A stretch of DNA of 64,000 bases from Bartonella taylorii. Lineage in GTDB: Bacteria; Pseudomonadota; Alphaproteobacteria; Rhizobiales; Rhizobiaceae. The notes below the pieces were generated by a model. The model was not told the origin of the DNA and searched no databases. It worked only from the letters and a program-made list of their open reading frames with translations. The position numbers and the translations under genes are program-made. Shown here in pieces: positions 19,655 through 29,331 of this stretch (position 1 is the first letter of the stretch; each line of letters opens with the position of its first letter). The stretch is taken from contig NZ_CP083693.1 of assembly GCF_023920105.1 (NCBI RefSeq), positions 191,001 through 255,000 on the forward strand, written 5' to 3'.

Positions 19655-19683
19655 TTTACATAAGATACAAAACGGATTAATAA
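19655..19683 (+). promoter_or_regulatory. AT4 promoter (shared array design)
   Basis: TTTACA, 17-bp spacer, TAATAA. A 7-1-7 near-palindrome, AATACATAATGTGTT, sits just downstream at 19684-19698 and differs at one position from the perfect operator-like repeat before the orphan leader gene. The implied 5' leader is about 100 bases. Confidence 0.55.
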
Positions 19684-19784
19684 AATACATAATGTGTTTT
19701 ACGTGTGGAGCGCGATCAAAGCAATTAAGCAGGACGCCTATTTTTGTTTGTTAGAGGAAGGGGAAGAAAGTTTTCAGTAGAATT

Positions 19785-22700
19785 ATGATCAAAATATCTA
19801 AAAATCATCTCTCTTTATGTAGTTTTACAACGATTATTTTTTTCTTTGTGCACAATGCTAATGCCAATATGTCGTTTTCTAAGAGGGATCATTTTTCATG
19901 TAGCGACAGTGAGCCATTTTATCGGTGTAATGATGGTAAAGCGCATGAAATCTCTCAAAAAACTTATAAACTCACTGGTGAAAGTCATGGTGCAGCCGTA
20001 GAGGCATCAGGGGAAGATACAGTAATTGAGGCAGACAGTATAATCATTAATGGCGTTTCGTATGCAAAGGATCATTCAGGAAAAAGCTCTTGGACAACAG
20101 GTGTAAAAGCATCAACGGAAGGAAGTGTTGCTCTATTCAAATCCATCTTAAATAATGTGTCTATAGGTGCAGATGTTGATGATGGGGGAGCTTTTGAGAT
20201 GCGAGACGGAGTGATTAATGCAATCCGAATGGGCATCAGCGTAGCCGGTGAACAATCTTTTATTTTTTTAAGCAATACAGAAATTAAGACAAGTACTGGT
20301 GCGATAAGTCTTTTTAGCCAAGGTAATGCGAAGATTGAGATGAAAGCGGGGAAGATTGATTTTACAAATGGTATCGGGGTTCAAACAGCAGGAGGGGGTA
20401 AAGTTATTTTAGATGGTGTTTCTATTACGGGAGGAGAAAAACAGGCGACAAATACAGGTAGTCATAGTGAAAATTCTGCTTTTCAAATGCTTCAAGGAGA
20501 TGGTTCTATTACTTTTCAGAAAGGCAGAGTTAATATTACCAATGCACATGGTCTTTCATTCCAGGGGAATGATAATAATGCTGCTCATATAAAAAACTCC
20601 ACTATTATGGTAAGGAATCAGACATTTAATGGTATGCGCTTTTTTTGGGAAGCAGCATTTAATGGGGGGGGAAAAACAGTTTTGTCTGGACGAGGGGCTG
20701 TCCATTTGACAAAGGCTTCTTTTATGGTTCCAGAAAGTACAGCTATTTATAGTCGCCAATTTAAGAGTTCTATTGAACTCTCACAAGGTTCAACAGTTTT
20801 TGGAGATTTATTGCTGAGGGCTGAGGAAAACTCCATTGTAAAGATTAGAGCTGATGCTTCTACCCTTATAGGGGGAACTCATGTTGATAAAAATTCTACT
20901 GCTGCGTTACAATTAAAGAATAATTCAAAATGGACTTTATTGCGACCAAGATATGAAAAACTGCAAGATTCTGCTTCTTCTGGTCCTCAATTAGGTGAAT
21001 ATTCATCTATTTCATCGCTAGATCTTTCTGATAGTTCTCTTTTTTTTAAAGAACTAAAAACAGGTGATACTTATAACACACTTCTTGTTGGAAAAGGTTC
21101 AGGCAAGGTTTATCATGCGCAAGGCAATGCGCATCTTTATCTCAATACATATTTGGATAAAGGGGGGGCTCTTCAGGATCAAAAAACGGACCGGCTTTTA
21201 GTCCATGGTGACGTTTCTGGAACAACGACAGTACATGTGCGAGACGCTTTGGGGAGTCGGGGGGAATATACGGGAGAGCGGGGAAATAGCAAGGGGATTT
21301 CCATTATTCAAGTTTATGGAACAGCGAATGAAGATTCTTTTCAGCTAAATGGTGGTTATGTTACATCGCAAGGTTCGCCTTATCGGTATAGCCTCTATGC
21401 TTATGGCCCAAGTTCTTCTTTAGGGGGAGCTAATTCATCTCAAAGAGTGCTTAAGGGCGAAGGGGAATTTTGGGATTTCCGCTTAGAGAGTGAAGAGATT
21501 CAGCCTACCTCTTCTGATACCACGGATTTGTTTCTTATTCGTTATCTCCCCGTGTCTGGTCATACTCTTCCTGAAAATACTCCCTCTTCTTTTTCAGATC
21601 TGCTTCCTGATATTGTTGGAGATGAGTCTACTTTCGTTGAAGTTGGGGAAAGTGCTGAAGATTCAAAACTTTCTTCTCTTCTTCCTACTGTCCCAAGTTT
21701 TCCTATTGTTACACTCGTTGGAGCTACTGCCAATGAACCTAAGGTTTTGAGTCATTCGTCTGCTTCTCGTCCTACATCTCCTGACAATACTTCCTCTTCT
21801 TTTCCAGATTTGCTTCCTGATGTTGTCGGAGATGAGCCTACTTTCGTTGAACTTGAGAAAAGTTCTGAAAATTCAAGCCTTTCTCCTCTTCTTCCTACTG
21901 TACCAAGTTCTCCTATTGTTACACCCGTTGGAGCTGCTGTCAATGAACTTAAGGTTTTGAGTCATTCGTCTGCTTCTCGTTCTATTTCTACTGCATCTAG
22001 TGCTACTTTTTCTCCATACGTTAGACCTGTTGACACTGATACTGTGAAGAAACATCCTTCTGCTCTTACTACTGTGCCAAATGATAAATCTACTCTTGCA
22101 TCTGTTCTTGTCACGCCGGAGGAGGGGGCTGCTGGATCCGAGCGAGATCGTGTGTCTGCTATAGCTAAGGTTGTTCTTGCTTCTGAGCTTTCTTCTCATT
22201 TTCAGCAAAATGTGAGGGCTGTTGTCCCACAAGTTTCAACTTACCTCCTTTTGCCCAATAGTTTATTCCACGCTGGTCTGATGGATATCAGTAATCAAAA
22301 TAAGTGGTTGGAAACACTACGGAATGTTTCTCGTCGATCTTTGAAAGACGATGAAAATTTTGCTTTATTTCTGCGTGGTTATGGCAGTAATCATCGTTAT
22401 GTTTCAAACTTATCTGTACTTGAATATGGTTATGGAGGCGAGCTTGATTATAATGCTATAGAGGCTGGAACTTTGTTGAAGAATATCGAGAGTGCATACA
22501 GTACTACATCTTTTGGGGTTATGGGGACGTATGGAAAAGTCTCTTTGCAGCCTTTGAATGTTGAACAAAGCCGAGAAAGTACATTTGATAAATGGACGGT
22601 GACAGCATATGGCAGCATGCAGCATGATGCAGGCTTTTATATGGATGGTCTGTTATCTTATGGTCTGTTTAATGGGGATGTCCTTACCCTTGCACGGGGC

Positions 22701-23180
22701 AAGACGGTAACATTAAGGGGGAAACCTCTGAGTGTTTCGTTAACTACTGGTAAAGCGTTTATGATGAAGTGTAAAAATTTTGTTTTAGAGCCCCAGATAC
22801 AGTTTGTTTATCAACACCTCCGATTTAATACGGCACATGATGTTGACAACTTTAATATTGAAATGAAAAAACCGGATTATTGGGTAATGCGTATTGGGGG
22901 ACGTTTAACTAAAGCACTGGCTGTGATTAGAGAAGCGCATGTTGTTTCTTTCTATGGAAAACTTCATTTTGTTCGTGATTTTAGTGATAAACAACGTGTG
23001 CATTTGGGAGATAGTTTTCTGTTGGGTGCTTATGGCTCTTCTCTAGAAGCTGGCTTTGGCGTTTATGCACAACTATCTCCAAAGGTTACATTTCACAGTG
23101 ATTTAATTTATCAGCATAAACTTACCAAAGCTGGTTTTTCTGGAACGCATTTTTCTGGCGGATTAAGCTATCATTTTTGA
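19785..23180 (+). CDS. AT4: single-passenger autotransporter (BafA/Iba family)
   Basis: A 1,131-residue protein. ATG 19785 opens MIKISKNHLSLCSFTTIIFF. It has a signal peptide ending near NANA; a Cys cap (FSCSDSEPFYRCNDGKAHEI); a beta-helix passenger; an autochaperone-like module (LLVGKGSGKVYHAQGNAHLY, TDRLLVHGDVSG, SPYRYSL, GEFWDFRLE); and a linker (about 570-810) with two 70-residue tandem repeats in place of heptads. VVPQVSTYLLLPN and the barrel (about 861-1131) follow, ending HF. The first passenger half resembles AT3. Coding G runs of 8 (20664-20671) and 7 (21162-21168) bases are present. The function follows from the family: an outer-membrane-anchored or released surface protein. Confidence 0.92.
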   Translation: MIKISKNHLSLCSFTTIIFFFVHNANANMSFSKRDHFSCSDSEPFYRCNDGKAHEISQKTYKLTGESHGAAVEASGEDTVIEADSIIINGVSYAKDHSGKSSWTTGVKASTEGSVALFKSILNNVSIGADVDDGGAFEMRDGVINAIRMGISVAGEQSFIFLSNTEIKTSTGAISLFSQGNAKIEMKAGKIDFTNGIGVQTAGGGKVILDGVSITGGEKQATNTGSHSENSAFQMLQGDGSITFQKGRVNITNAHGLSFQGNDNNAAHIKNSTIMVRNQTFNGMRFFWEAAFNGGGKTVLSGRGAVHLTKASFMVPESTAIYSRQFKSSIELSQGSTVFGDLLLRAEENSIVKIRADASTLIGGTHVDKNSTAALQLKNNSKWTLLRPRYEKLQDSASSGPQLGEYSSISSLDLSDSSLFFKELKTGDTYNTLLVGKGSGKVYHAQGNAHLYLNTYLDKGGALQDQKTDRLLVHGDVSGTTTVHVRDALGSRGEYTGERGNSKGISIIQVYGTANEDSFQLNGGYVTSQGSPYRYSLYAYGPSSSLGGANSSQRVLKGEGEFWDFRLESEEIQPTSSDTTDLFLIRYLPVSGHTLPENTPSSFSDLLPDIVGDESTFVEVGESAEDSKLSSLLPTVPSFPIVTLVGATANEPKVLSHSSASRPTSPDNTSSSFPDLLPDVVGDEPTFVELEKSSENSSLSPLLPTVPSSPIVTPVGAAVNELKVLSHSSASRSISTASSATFSPYVRPVDTDTVKKHPSALTTVPNDKSTLASVLVTPEEGAAGSERDRVSAIAKVVLASELSSHFQQNVRAVVPQVSTYLLLPNSLFHAGLMDISNQNKWLETLRNVSRRSLKDDENFALFLRGYGSNHRYVSNLSVLEYGYGGELDYNAIEAGTLLKNIESAYSTTSFGVMGTYGKVSLQPLNVEQSRESTFDKWTVTAYGSMQHDAGFYMDGLLSYGLFNGDVLTLARGKTVTLRGKPLSVSLTTGKAFMMKCKNFVLEPQIQFVYQHLRFNTAHDVDNFNIEMKKPDYWVMRIGGRLTKALAVIREAHVVSFYGKLHFVRDFSDKQRVHLGDSFLLGAYGSSLEAGFGVYAQLSPKVTFHSDLIYQHKLTKAGFSGTHFSGGLSYHF
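21557..21976 (+). repeat. Two 210-bp tandem repeats in the AT4 linker
   Basis: The segment around FSDLLPDIVGDESTFVEV recurs 70 codons later as FPDLLPDVVGDEPTFVEL. Both copies continue into LLPTVPS, PIVT and KVLSHSSASR. The offset is exactly 210 bases (tgcttcctga at 21601 and 21811). Confidence 0.85.
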
Positions 23181-23187
23181 TTTTTAC

Positions 23188-23216
23188 TTTACGTATAATC
23201 CAAAACAAATTACTAA
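23188..23216 (+). promoter_or_regulatory. Relic promoter of the decayed autotransporter
   Basis: TTTACG, 17-bp spacer, TACTAA, aligned with the array promoters and starting only 8 bases after the AT4 stop. No terminator is evident between AT4 and this element. Confidence 0.4.
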
Positions 23217-23296
23217 AACGACACATAATAGAACAATAGGTAGATGTATTTCCTCGGTTTTTAATGAGAGTGAGAAAAGAAAGTTTATAGTAAATT

Positions 23297-25859
23297 ATAA
23301 TTAAAGTCTTAAAAAACCATGTATGTTTATGTGCTTTTTCAACGTCTGTTTTTTTATTTGTACCCAATATAGATGTTCATGCACAGGATGAGCCTTCGTG
23401 TAGTTCCCTTTTTAAGTCATATCCATGTAGTTTTGGTGGGAAGCATGGGGGGTGATGGCAGATTTCATATACATTCCGTTGATACAGGTTCTGTTTTGGC
23501 TGCTGACTTCCAAAATTCTAGGAAAATAGTCATTGAGTCTGGAAAGAAGAAAAATTCAATATCTGATAAGACTTTTACAATTTAAGAACTCTAAAATGAT
23601 TACATCAGAGGTGTTTACATTAGATTTTGTGATTATTCGAAAGAAACTTTCCGTTATTGGAAGTGGTCAAAAGATACGAAGTGGTGATCTACCTCATGCA
23701 GTTTTTTGGGTGAAACAAGGTAGCTCTCTTTTTGTTGAGGATAATAAGGTTAATGTTAATCATGTGCATGGTTTAGTAGGAGAAAGTGCACCAGCAATTT
23801 TTTCTCATGATGGCTTTCCACAAAATATGTCTGAGATTGTTGTTGAGAATTCAGATATTCTCATTAAGGGGCGTGGGGCTCGAGGTTTGTATTTTCTGGG
23901 TGGTTCCTCGGAGGGTAGATGTATGGAGGGAGAACAACTTGTTAAGTTAGGGGAGTTTCAATTTAAGAAAACCACCTTTAAAGTTCCAGATGGTATGGCT
24001 ATTTATATCGATGATAGCAGAAGATACCCTTATATCGTATCGGGAGCGCTCACATATTTTTGCTGATCTGTTATTAGAGACTAAGAATAACGCGTATGTC
24101 GGGATTGAAGCTGATGCTTCTTTTCTGGTAGGGAGAGCACACGTTGATGAGAATTCTTATGTCGAACTTGAGTTGTCTAATAAATCGCAATGGATTGTGA
24201 CGCCAGGAAATAATAATCAGCAGAACTAAAAATCTACAGATTCGTCGCTTTCATTTATGAGGCTCATTGACAGTTCTATTGTTTTTAAGAAAGCAACAGG
24301 TGGTAATTATCAGACACTTCATATCGGGAAATTAGCTGGTGATACCTTAGATTATACTTATGTTGCGAGTGATGCGCGCCTTTTTGTAAATGCATCTCTT
24401 GCTACAGATAGTCAAAATAAGAGGGTAAGGGCAGATAAACTTTTAATTTATGGCAATGTTTATGGAAAAACCAAAGTGCATGTCGTGGAATTTTCAGTAA
24501 ATTCAAGGAAAAAAAAGCCGTAGTCAAGATGCGCAAAGAGATGCACACAGTGGTGTTTCAGTCGTTCAGGTTTATGGAAAGTCGGCGGAAGATTCTTTTA
24601 AATTGGCGACTAATTACGTAGCTCTAAGAGGAGCACTTTATTGGTATAGTCTTCGTGCTTATGGTCCAAAAGATCAAAAGAAAGCAGAAGATAAGCACAG
24701 ATTGATTAAAAGTACTGCTGGAGATTTTTGGGATTTCCGCCTTGAAGCTGAGTATATGCAGCGTTCTTCTCGCCATTCTCAGTTAAAAACATCTCAGTTG
24801 ACGAACAATCTTTCTAGTCGCCGTATACCTTGTTCTATTGGATTTAGCGTTGGTCATAATTACATTGTAGCTGATTCTGAGGCTTCTATCTTTTATCCTG
24901 AAGTGGGAATTCAGGCAATTGTGCCATAAGTTCCGACCTATCTGCTCTTTCCAAATGCTTTGTTTCATGCTGGTTTTATGAATATTAGTAATCAAAACAA
25001 GCAGTTGGAAGCATTACGCATTGCTTCAGGAGATTTTTTTAGCAAGCAGCAAAAATTCTGCCTTTTTTATGCGCGGGTACGGTGGAAGCCATCATTATAC
25101 CTCAGATCTCTCTGCTCTTAAATATGGTTATGGAGGCAATCTTGATTATAATGCTGTAGAGGTAGGCGCTTTGCTAAAAGCAATTGAGAGCGCGCATCGT
25201 ACAACAACCTTTGGAATTATGGGGACGTATGGAAAAATTTCTCTACAGCCTCAAGATGTTGTTGAAAACAAAAAAAGTGCATTTGATAAGTGGTCTGTTA
25301 TTTTATGGTTTGTTTAAAGGTGATGTTCTTACTCTTGTAAGGGGAAAGACGGCAACATTAAAAGGGAAAATCTCTAAGCGCTTCATTGACTTCTGGTAAA
25401 GCGTTGATGACAGGGTACGAAAGTCTTGTTTTTGATCCACAGGTTCAGGTTATTTATAAAAATCTGCAATTTGATAAAACGTCTAATATCGATGGCTTTG
25501 ATATTGAAATGGGGAAACATGACCAGTGGGTGATGCGTGTTGGGGGACGTATGACTAAGATTCTTACGGCATCCCAAACGGGGCGCTTTGTTTCTTTCAA
25601 TGGGAAGCTTCGTCTTGCTCATAATTTTGGAGAAAAACAATTTGTGCATTTTGGAGATGAATTTCAATTAGGAGCTTTTGGCTCTTCTCTAGAAGTTGGA
25701 GGGGGATTTAATGCTCAATTATCTTCAAAATTTGCTTTGCATGGAAATGTCATCTATCAGCATAGACTTACTAAAGCAGGGTTTTCTGGAATAAGCTTTT
25801 CTGGTAAATTACACCATCATTTTTATTTATCCATAAAATATAGAATGATTTATATATAA
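23297..25859 (+). pseudogene. Decayed autotransporter gene between AT4 and AT5
   Basis: The region reads through all parts of a family member but in several frames. The leader (IKVLKNHVCLCAFSTSVFLF) is intact, but its start codon has become ATA at 23297. The frame is lost again near 23450, 24050, 24230 and 24520. A TAA at 24927-24929 replaces the Gln codon of the VVPQVP linker. The barrel is split at about 25020, 25300 and 25390. The last fragment has lost its normal stop (TAT where AT5 has TAG) and runs to 25859. Recognisable pieces include YQTLHIGK, IYGNVYGKTKV, GDFWDFRLE, FMRGYGGSHHY and a complete barrel end. It could still donate sequence to intact copies by gene conversion. Confidence 0.9.
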
Positions 25860-25990
25860 GTATATATGCATTATATTAATCATTAAATTAACTATTTATT
25901 GTATATTTGTTTTATTTTAGGAATATTATAATATACATTATGCGATTGTTCTTCATTAATAAATAAGGGTTAAGAAGAATGATGGTTAAT
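25841..25990 (+). repeat. Upstream control region repeat, copy 1 (before AT5)
   Basis: About 150 bases, from the end of the decayed gene to the first codons of AT5, recur at 29182-29331 with only scattered changes (offset 3,341). The repeat contains an aatattataatat palindrome near 25922 and the aagaag ribosome binding site. It differs from the TTTACA promoter type of the other copies. Confidence 0.85.
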
Positions 25991-28900
25991 GTATCTTATA
26001 ATCATACATTTTTATGCACTTTTACAACAGCTATTCTTTATTTTTTGCAGGTTGCTTATGTTAGCGCTGCTGGAAATTTATGTGATCCAGAGGCTCCGTT
26101 TTATGAATGCGGTGATGGTAAAAGGCACATAATCAAAAATAAAACCTATCATTTAAAAAATTCTTGGCGTGTTCGTTCTGATTCCGCTCCCATTGCAGCT
26201 ATATATGTAGAAAGAAAGAATACGGTTGTTGAGGCGTTTCAGATAACTGTCTTGGGTGACAATCCGGATACGATATCTGCATACGGTGGATATGTAAGAT
26301 ATGGAGGAAAGCTTATTCTAACGGATTCAAATTTTAAGGATGCACCCGGTATTCGTGCTCACAATGCCGTTATTAGTATGACAAGAGGGTCAATTAAGGG
26401 GACTTCGCATGCTGTTTATGCATCGGGGAAAGAAGCAGATATTGGTTTAGTCAATGTGAATATCGATATTCAGCCGGATAATTTGAAGACAAAGGGGATT
26501 GCTATTGTTAGTGGTTTTGGAGCAACGGTTAGGATGTCAGATAGTGCTGTCACTTTTAATGAGATTGGTTCTTTTTCAACACGGTTTGGAGGGCGCTATT
26601 TTCTTGATAGTGTGGTCATTAAAGGTGAAGGGAAAAAGCAGGATTCTATAGTTGGTAATAAAAATGCGGCTATGTTACCACAAGCTTTTGAGGTATTTCA
26701 AGCGAGTGATGTTTATTTGAGGGGCAATTCTATTCAGCTTACAGATATGCGTGGTTTTTTGATAAAAAACTTCTCAGGTTATGCAGATGATAATGGTAAG
26801 TTGATTCAAAATTATGATTCACCTTATAGTTTTAAGAATACAAATATTAAGATTGAAAGATCCGATATTTCTGTACAGGAAGAGGGGGCACGTGGTTTGT
26901 ATTTTCATGTGGCAGGTCCAGACGAGTCTGCCAAAATGTTGAATCTACACTATAGCAAAACTTCAGAAGCCAAAAAAGTCATTGCAGGAGTAGCATTTGT
27001 TTCTTTATCACAGACAACTTTTGTAGTTCCGGATGGTATCGCGATTTATGCTACGGGGGATAAAAGCTATAGGGCTGAAGGTATTCTTGAATTATCGAAT
27101 GAAACAAAGATTTCTGGTGATTTGTTGCTAAAAGCTGAAAATAATTCTTCTCTATTGGTGAAGGCAAGCGCTTCTTCCCTTACAGGGGGTATGCACGTTG
27201 AAGATACCTCTACTGCTAGATTAGAATTAACGCATGGTTCGACTTGGTATCTTACCAAAAGTAAATACAACGGTTTACAGGAATCTGTTTCATCACTTTC
27301 ATCTCTAAGCCTTTCTGATAGTACACTTATTTTTGATGATGAAGATATATCGAATGGTTATCAAACGCTGCGCATTGGAAAAAGGACGGATATAAATGAA
27401 GGAGATAAAGTAGTATTGTCAGCTTATAAAAAAGCTTATAGTGCAGAGGGGAATGCTCAGGTTAAGCTTAGTGCATTTTTGGATGATGAGGGTTTGTTTG
27501 ATCCTCAAAAAACGGATCGTATTTTGATCTATGGTGACGTTTCTGGAACGACTCTTGTTCATATGCAAAATTTTCTCACAACTTCAGGTAAAGAGATACG
27601 TGATGGAAAAGATCAGAGCCTTTCATTGATTCAAGTTTCTGGGATGGCACAGGAAGATTCCTTTAAGCTGGCCAATAGTTATACTACAGTTAATGGTTTT
27701 CCTTATCAATATCGTCTTCGTGGCTATGGACCAGGTTCTTCTTTTGGAGAAGCGGATGCTACGCAAAGATTAGTTGAAGGTGATGGAAAGTTTTGGGATT
27801 TCCGTCTTGAAGGTATCTATGTTAATCCTGAATCAGATTCTTCTGAGATTATGCCTGTCATATCTTCTCCATCTGTGCTGCCTGATCCGAGTGAACCTGC
27901 ACCTACAGATCCAGCACCCACTCCATTTACATCTGCATCTTCTTCGTCTGTACCGCCTGATCCAAGTGAATCTGTACCTCCAGATCCAGCACCCACTCCA
28001 TTTACATCTGTGTCTTCTTCGTCTGTGCTGCCTGATCCGAGTGAACCTGCACCTACAGATCCACCACCCACTCCTCCGTCTCCTTTTGTTTCACCTACGC
28101 CTTCTGCGTCTGATCCAAGTGATCCTATACCTACAGATCTTTCACCTTCTCCTACTCCGCCTGTTCCTATTAAGCCTGATATTCAGCCAGAACTGGGAAT
28201 TAGGGCTGTGGTTCCGCAGTTACCAACTTATCTCCTTCTGCCAAATGCTTTATTCCATGCTGGTTTGTTGGATCTTAGCACTCAAAATAAGAAATTGGAG
28301 GCAATACGAAGTGTTTCTCAAAACTCTTTGAAAAGCGATGAGAACCCAGCATTTTTTATTCGTGGTTATGGTGGAAGTCATCATTATGCTTCAAATCTGT
28401 CTATTTTTGAATATGGCTATGGAGCCGAACTTGATTATACTGCGCTGGAAGCAGGTGTTTTGCTGAAAGAAATAGAGAATTTATACAATCATACATTCTT
28501 TGGGGTCACGGGAACTTATGGAAACCTTTCTCTATATCCTCTAAATGTTGAGCAAAGTAAAAAGAGTACATTTGATAAATGGTCCGTTTCTGCTTATGGA
28601 AGCCTGCAACATGATACGGGTTTTTATATGGATGGGCTGTTATCTTACGGTCTGTTTAGGGGTGATGTTTTCACTCTTGCACGAGGTAAGGCAGCAACAT
28701 TAAAAGGTAAACAGCTTAGTACTTCTTTGACAAGTGGTAAAACATTTATAATAGGGCATAATGGTGTTGTTTTTGATCCGCAGGTTCAGCTTGTTTATCA
28801 GCATCTTCAGTTTAATCGCGTGCGTGATGTTGATGATCTTGATGTTGATATGGGAAAATTTGATCAATGGACGGCGCGTTTTGGTGGGCGTTTGACTAAG

Positions 28901-29167
28901 ATGTTTGCGGGCTCTGAAGAGGGGCATGTTATTTCTTTCTATAGTAAGCTTTATCTTTTGCATAGTTTTGGAGATAAACAGCTTGTCTCTTTTAAAAAAG
29001 ATTTCCAGTTAGGAGCTTTTGGTTCTTCCTTAGAAGCAGGGATTGGTTTTAATACCCGATTATCTGCGAAATTTGTATTGCATGGAGATATAAATTATCA
29101 GCATAGACTGACAAAAGCAGGGTTTTCAGGAATAAGCTTTTCTGGTAACTTACACTATCATTTTTAG
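25979..29167 (+). CDS. AT5: single-passenger autotransporter
   Basis: A 1,062-residue family member starting MMVNVSYNHTFLCTFTTAIL (ATG 25979 after aagaag; the next ATG is adjacent). It has a signal peptide to about YVSA; a Cys pair in the cap (LCDPEAPFYECGDGK); a beta-helix passenger; an autochaperone-like module (YQTLRIGKRTD, TDRILIYGDVSG, FPYQYRLRGYGP, KFWDFRLE); a Pro/Ser/Thr linker with 23-residue repeats (about 634-737); VVPQLPTYLLLPN; and a barrel (about 789-1062) ending HF. From 27067 to 29086 it is matched by AT6, while the N-terminal 360 residues are only moderately similar. Its barrel end resembles the decayed gene upstream, marking a tandem duplication. Confidence 0.92.
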   Translation: MMVNVSYNHTFLCTFTTAILYFLQVAYVSAAGNLCDPEAPFYECGDGKRHIIKNKTYHLKNSWRVRSDSAPIAAIYVERKNTVVEAFQITVLGDNPDTISAYGGYVRYGGKLILTDSNFKDAPGIRAHNAVISMTRGSIKGTSHAVYASGKEADIGLVNVNIDIQPDNLKTKGIAIVSGFGATVRMSDSAVTFNEIGSFSTRFGGRYFLDSVVIKGEGKKQDSIVGNKNAAMLPQAFEVFQASDVYLRGNSIQLTDMRGFLIKNFSGYADDNGKLIQNYDSPYSFKNTNIKIERSDISVQEEGARGLYFHVAGPDESAKMLNLHYSKTSEAKKVIAGVAFVSLSQTTFVVPDGIAIYATGDKSYRAEGILELSNETKISGDLLLKAENNSSLLVKASASSLTGGMHVEDTSTARLELTHGSTWYLTKSKYNGLQESVSSLSSLSLSDSTLIFDDEDISNGYQTLRIGKRTDINEGDKVVLSAYKKAYSAEGNAQVKLSAFLDDEGLFDPQKTDRILIYGDVSGTTLVHMQNFLTTSGKEIRDGKDQSLSLIQVSGMAQEDSFKLANSYTTVNGFPYQYRLRGYGPGSSFGEADATQRLVEGDGKFWDFRLEGIYVNPESDSSEIMPVISSPSVLPDPSEPAPTDPAPTPFTSASSSSVPPDPSESVPPDPAPTPFTSVSSSSVLPDPSEPAPTDPPPTPPSPFVSPTPSASDPSDPIPTDLSPSPTPPVPIKPDIQPELGIRAVVPQLPTYLLLPNALFHAGLLDLSTQNKKLEAIRSVSQNSLKSDENPAFFIRGYGGSHHYASNLSIFEYGYGAELDYTALEAGVLLKEIENLYNHTFFGVTGTYGNLSLYPLNVEQSKKSTFDKWSVSAYGSLQHDTGFYMDGLLSYGLFRGDVFTLARGKAATLKGKQLSTSLTSGKTFIIGHNGVVFDPQVQLVYQHLQFNRVRDVDDLDVDMGKFDQWTARFGGRLTKMFAGSEEGHVISFYSKLYLLHSFGDKQLVSFKKDFQLGAFGSSLEAGIGFNTRLSAKFVLHGDINYQHRLTKAGFSGISFSGNLHYHF
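27067..29086 (+). repeat. 2.0-kb long repeat, copy 1 (C-terminal two thirds of AT5)
   Basis: Matches 30414-32502. The offset is 3,347 before the Pro-rich linker and 3,416 after it, because AT6 carries 69 extra bases there. The proteins are identical on both sides of that indel. The match ends abruptly at catgga near the last barrel strands. Confidence 0.88.
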
Positions 29168-29181
29168 TTATCTATAAATTA

Positions 29182-29331
29182 TAGAATGATTTATAGATAA
29201 GTATATATACATTATATTAATCATTAAATTAACTATTTATTGTATATTTATTTTATTTTAGGAATATTATAATATACATTATGCGATTGTTCTTCATTAA
29301 TAAATAAGGGTTAAGAAGAATGATGGTTAAT
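29182..29331 (+). repeat. Upstream control region repeat, copy 2 (before AT6)
   Basis: Second copy of 25841-25990. It follows the AT5 stop directly, so AT6 has the same promoter and leader region as AT5. Confidence 0.85.
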
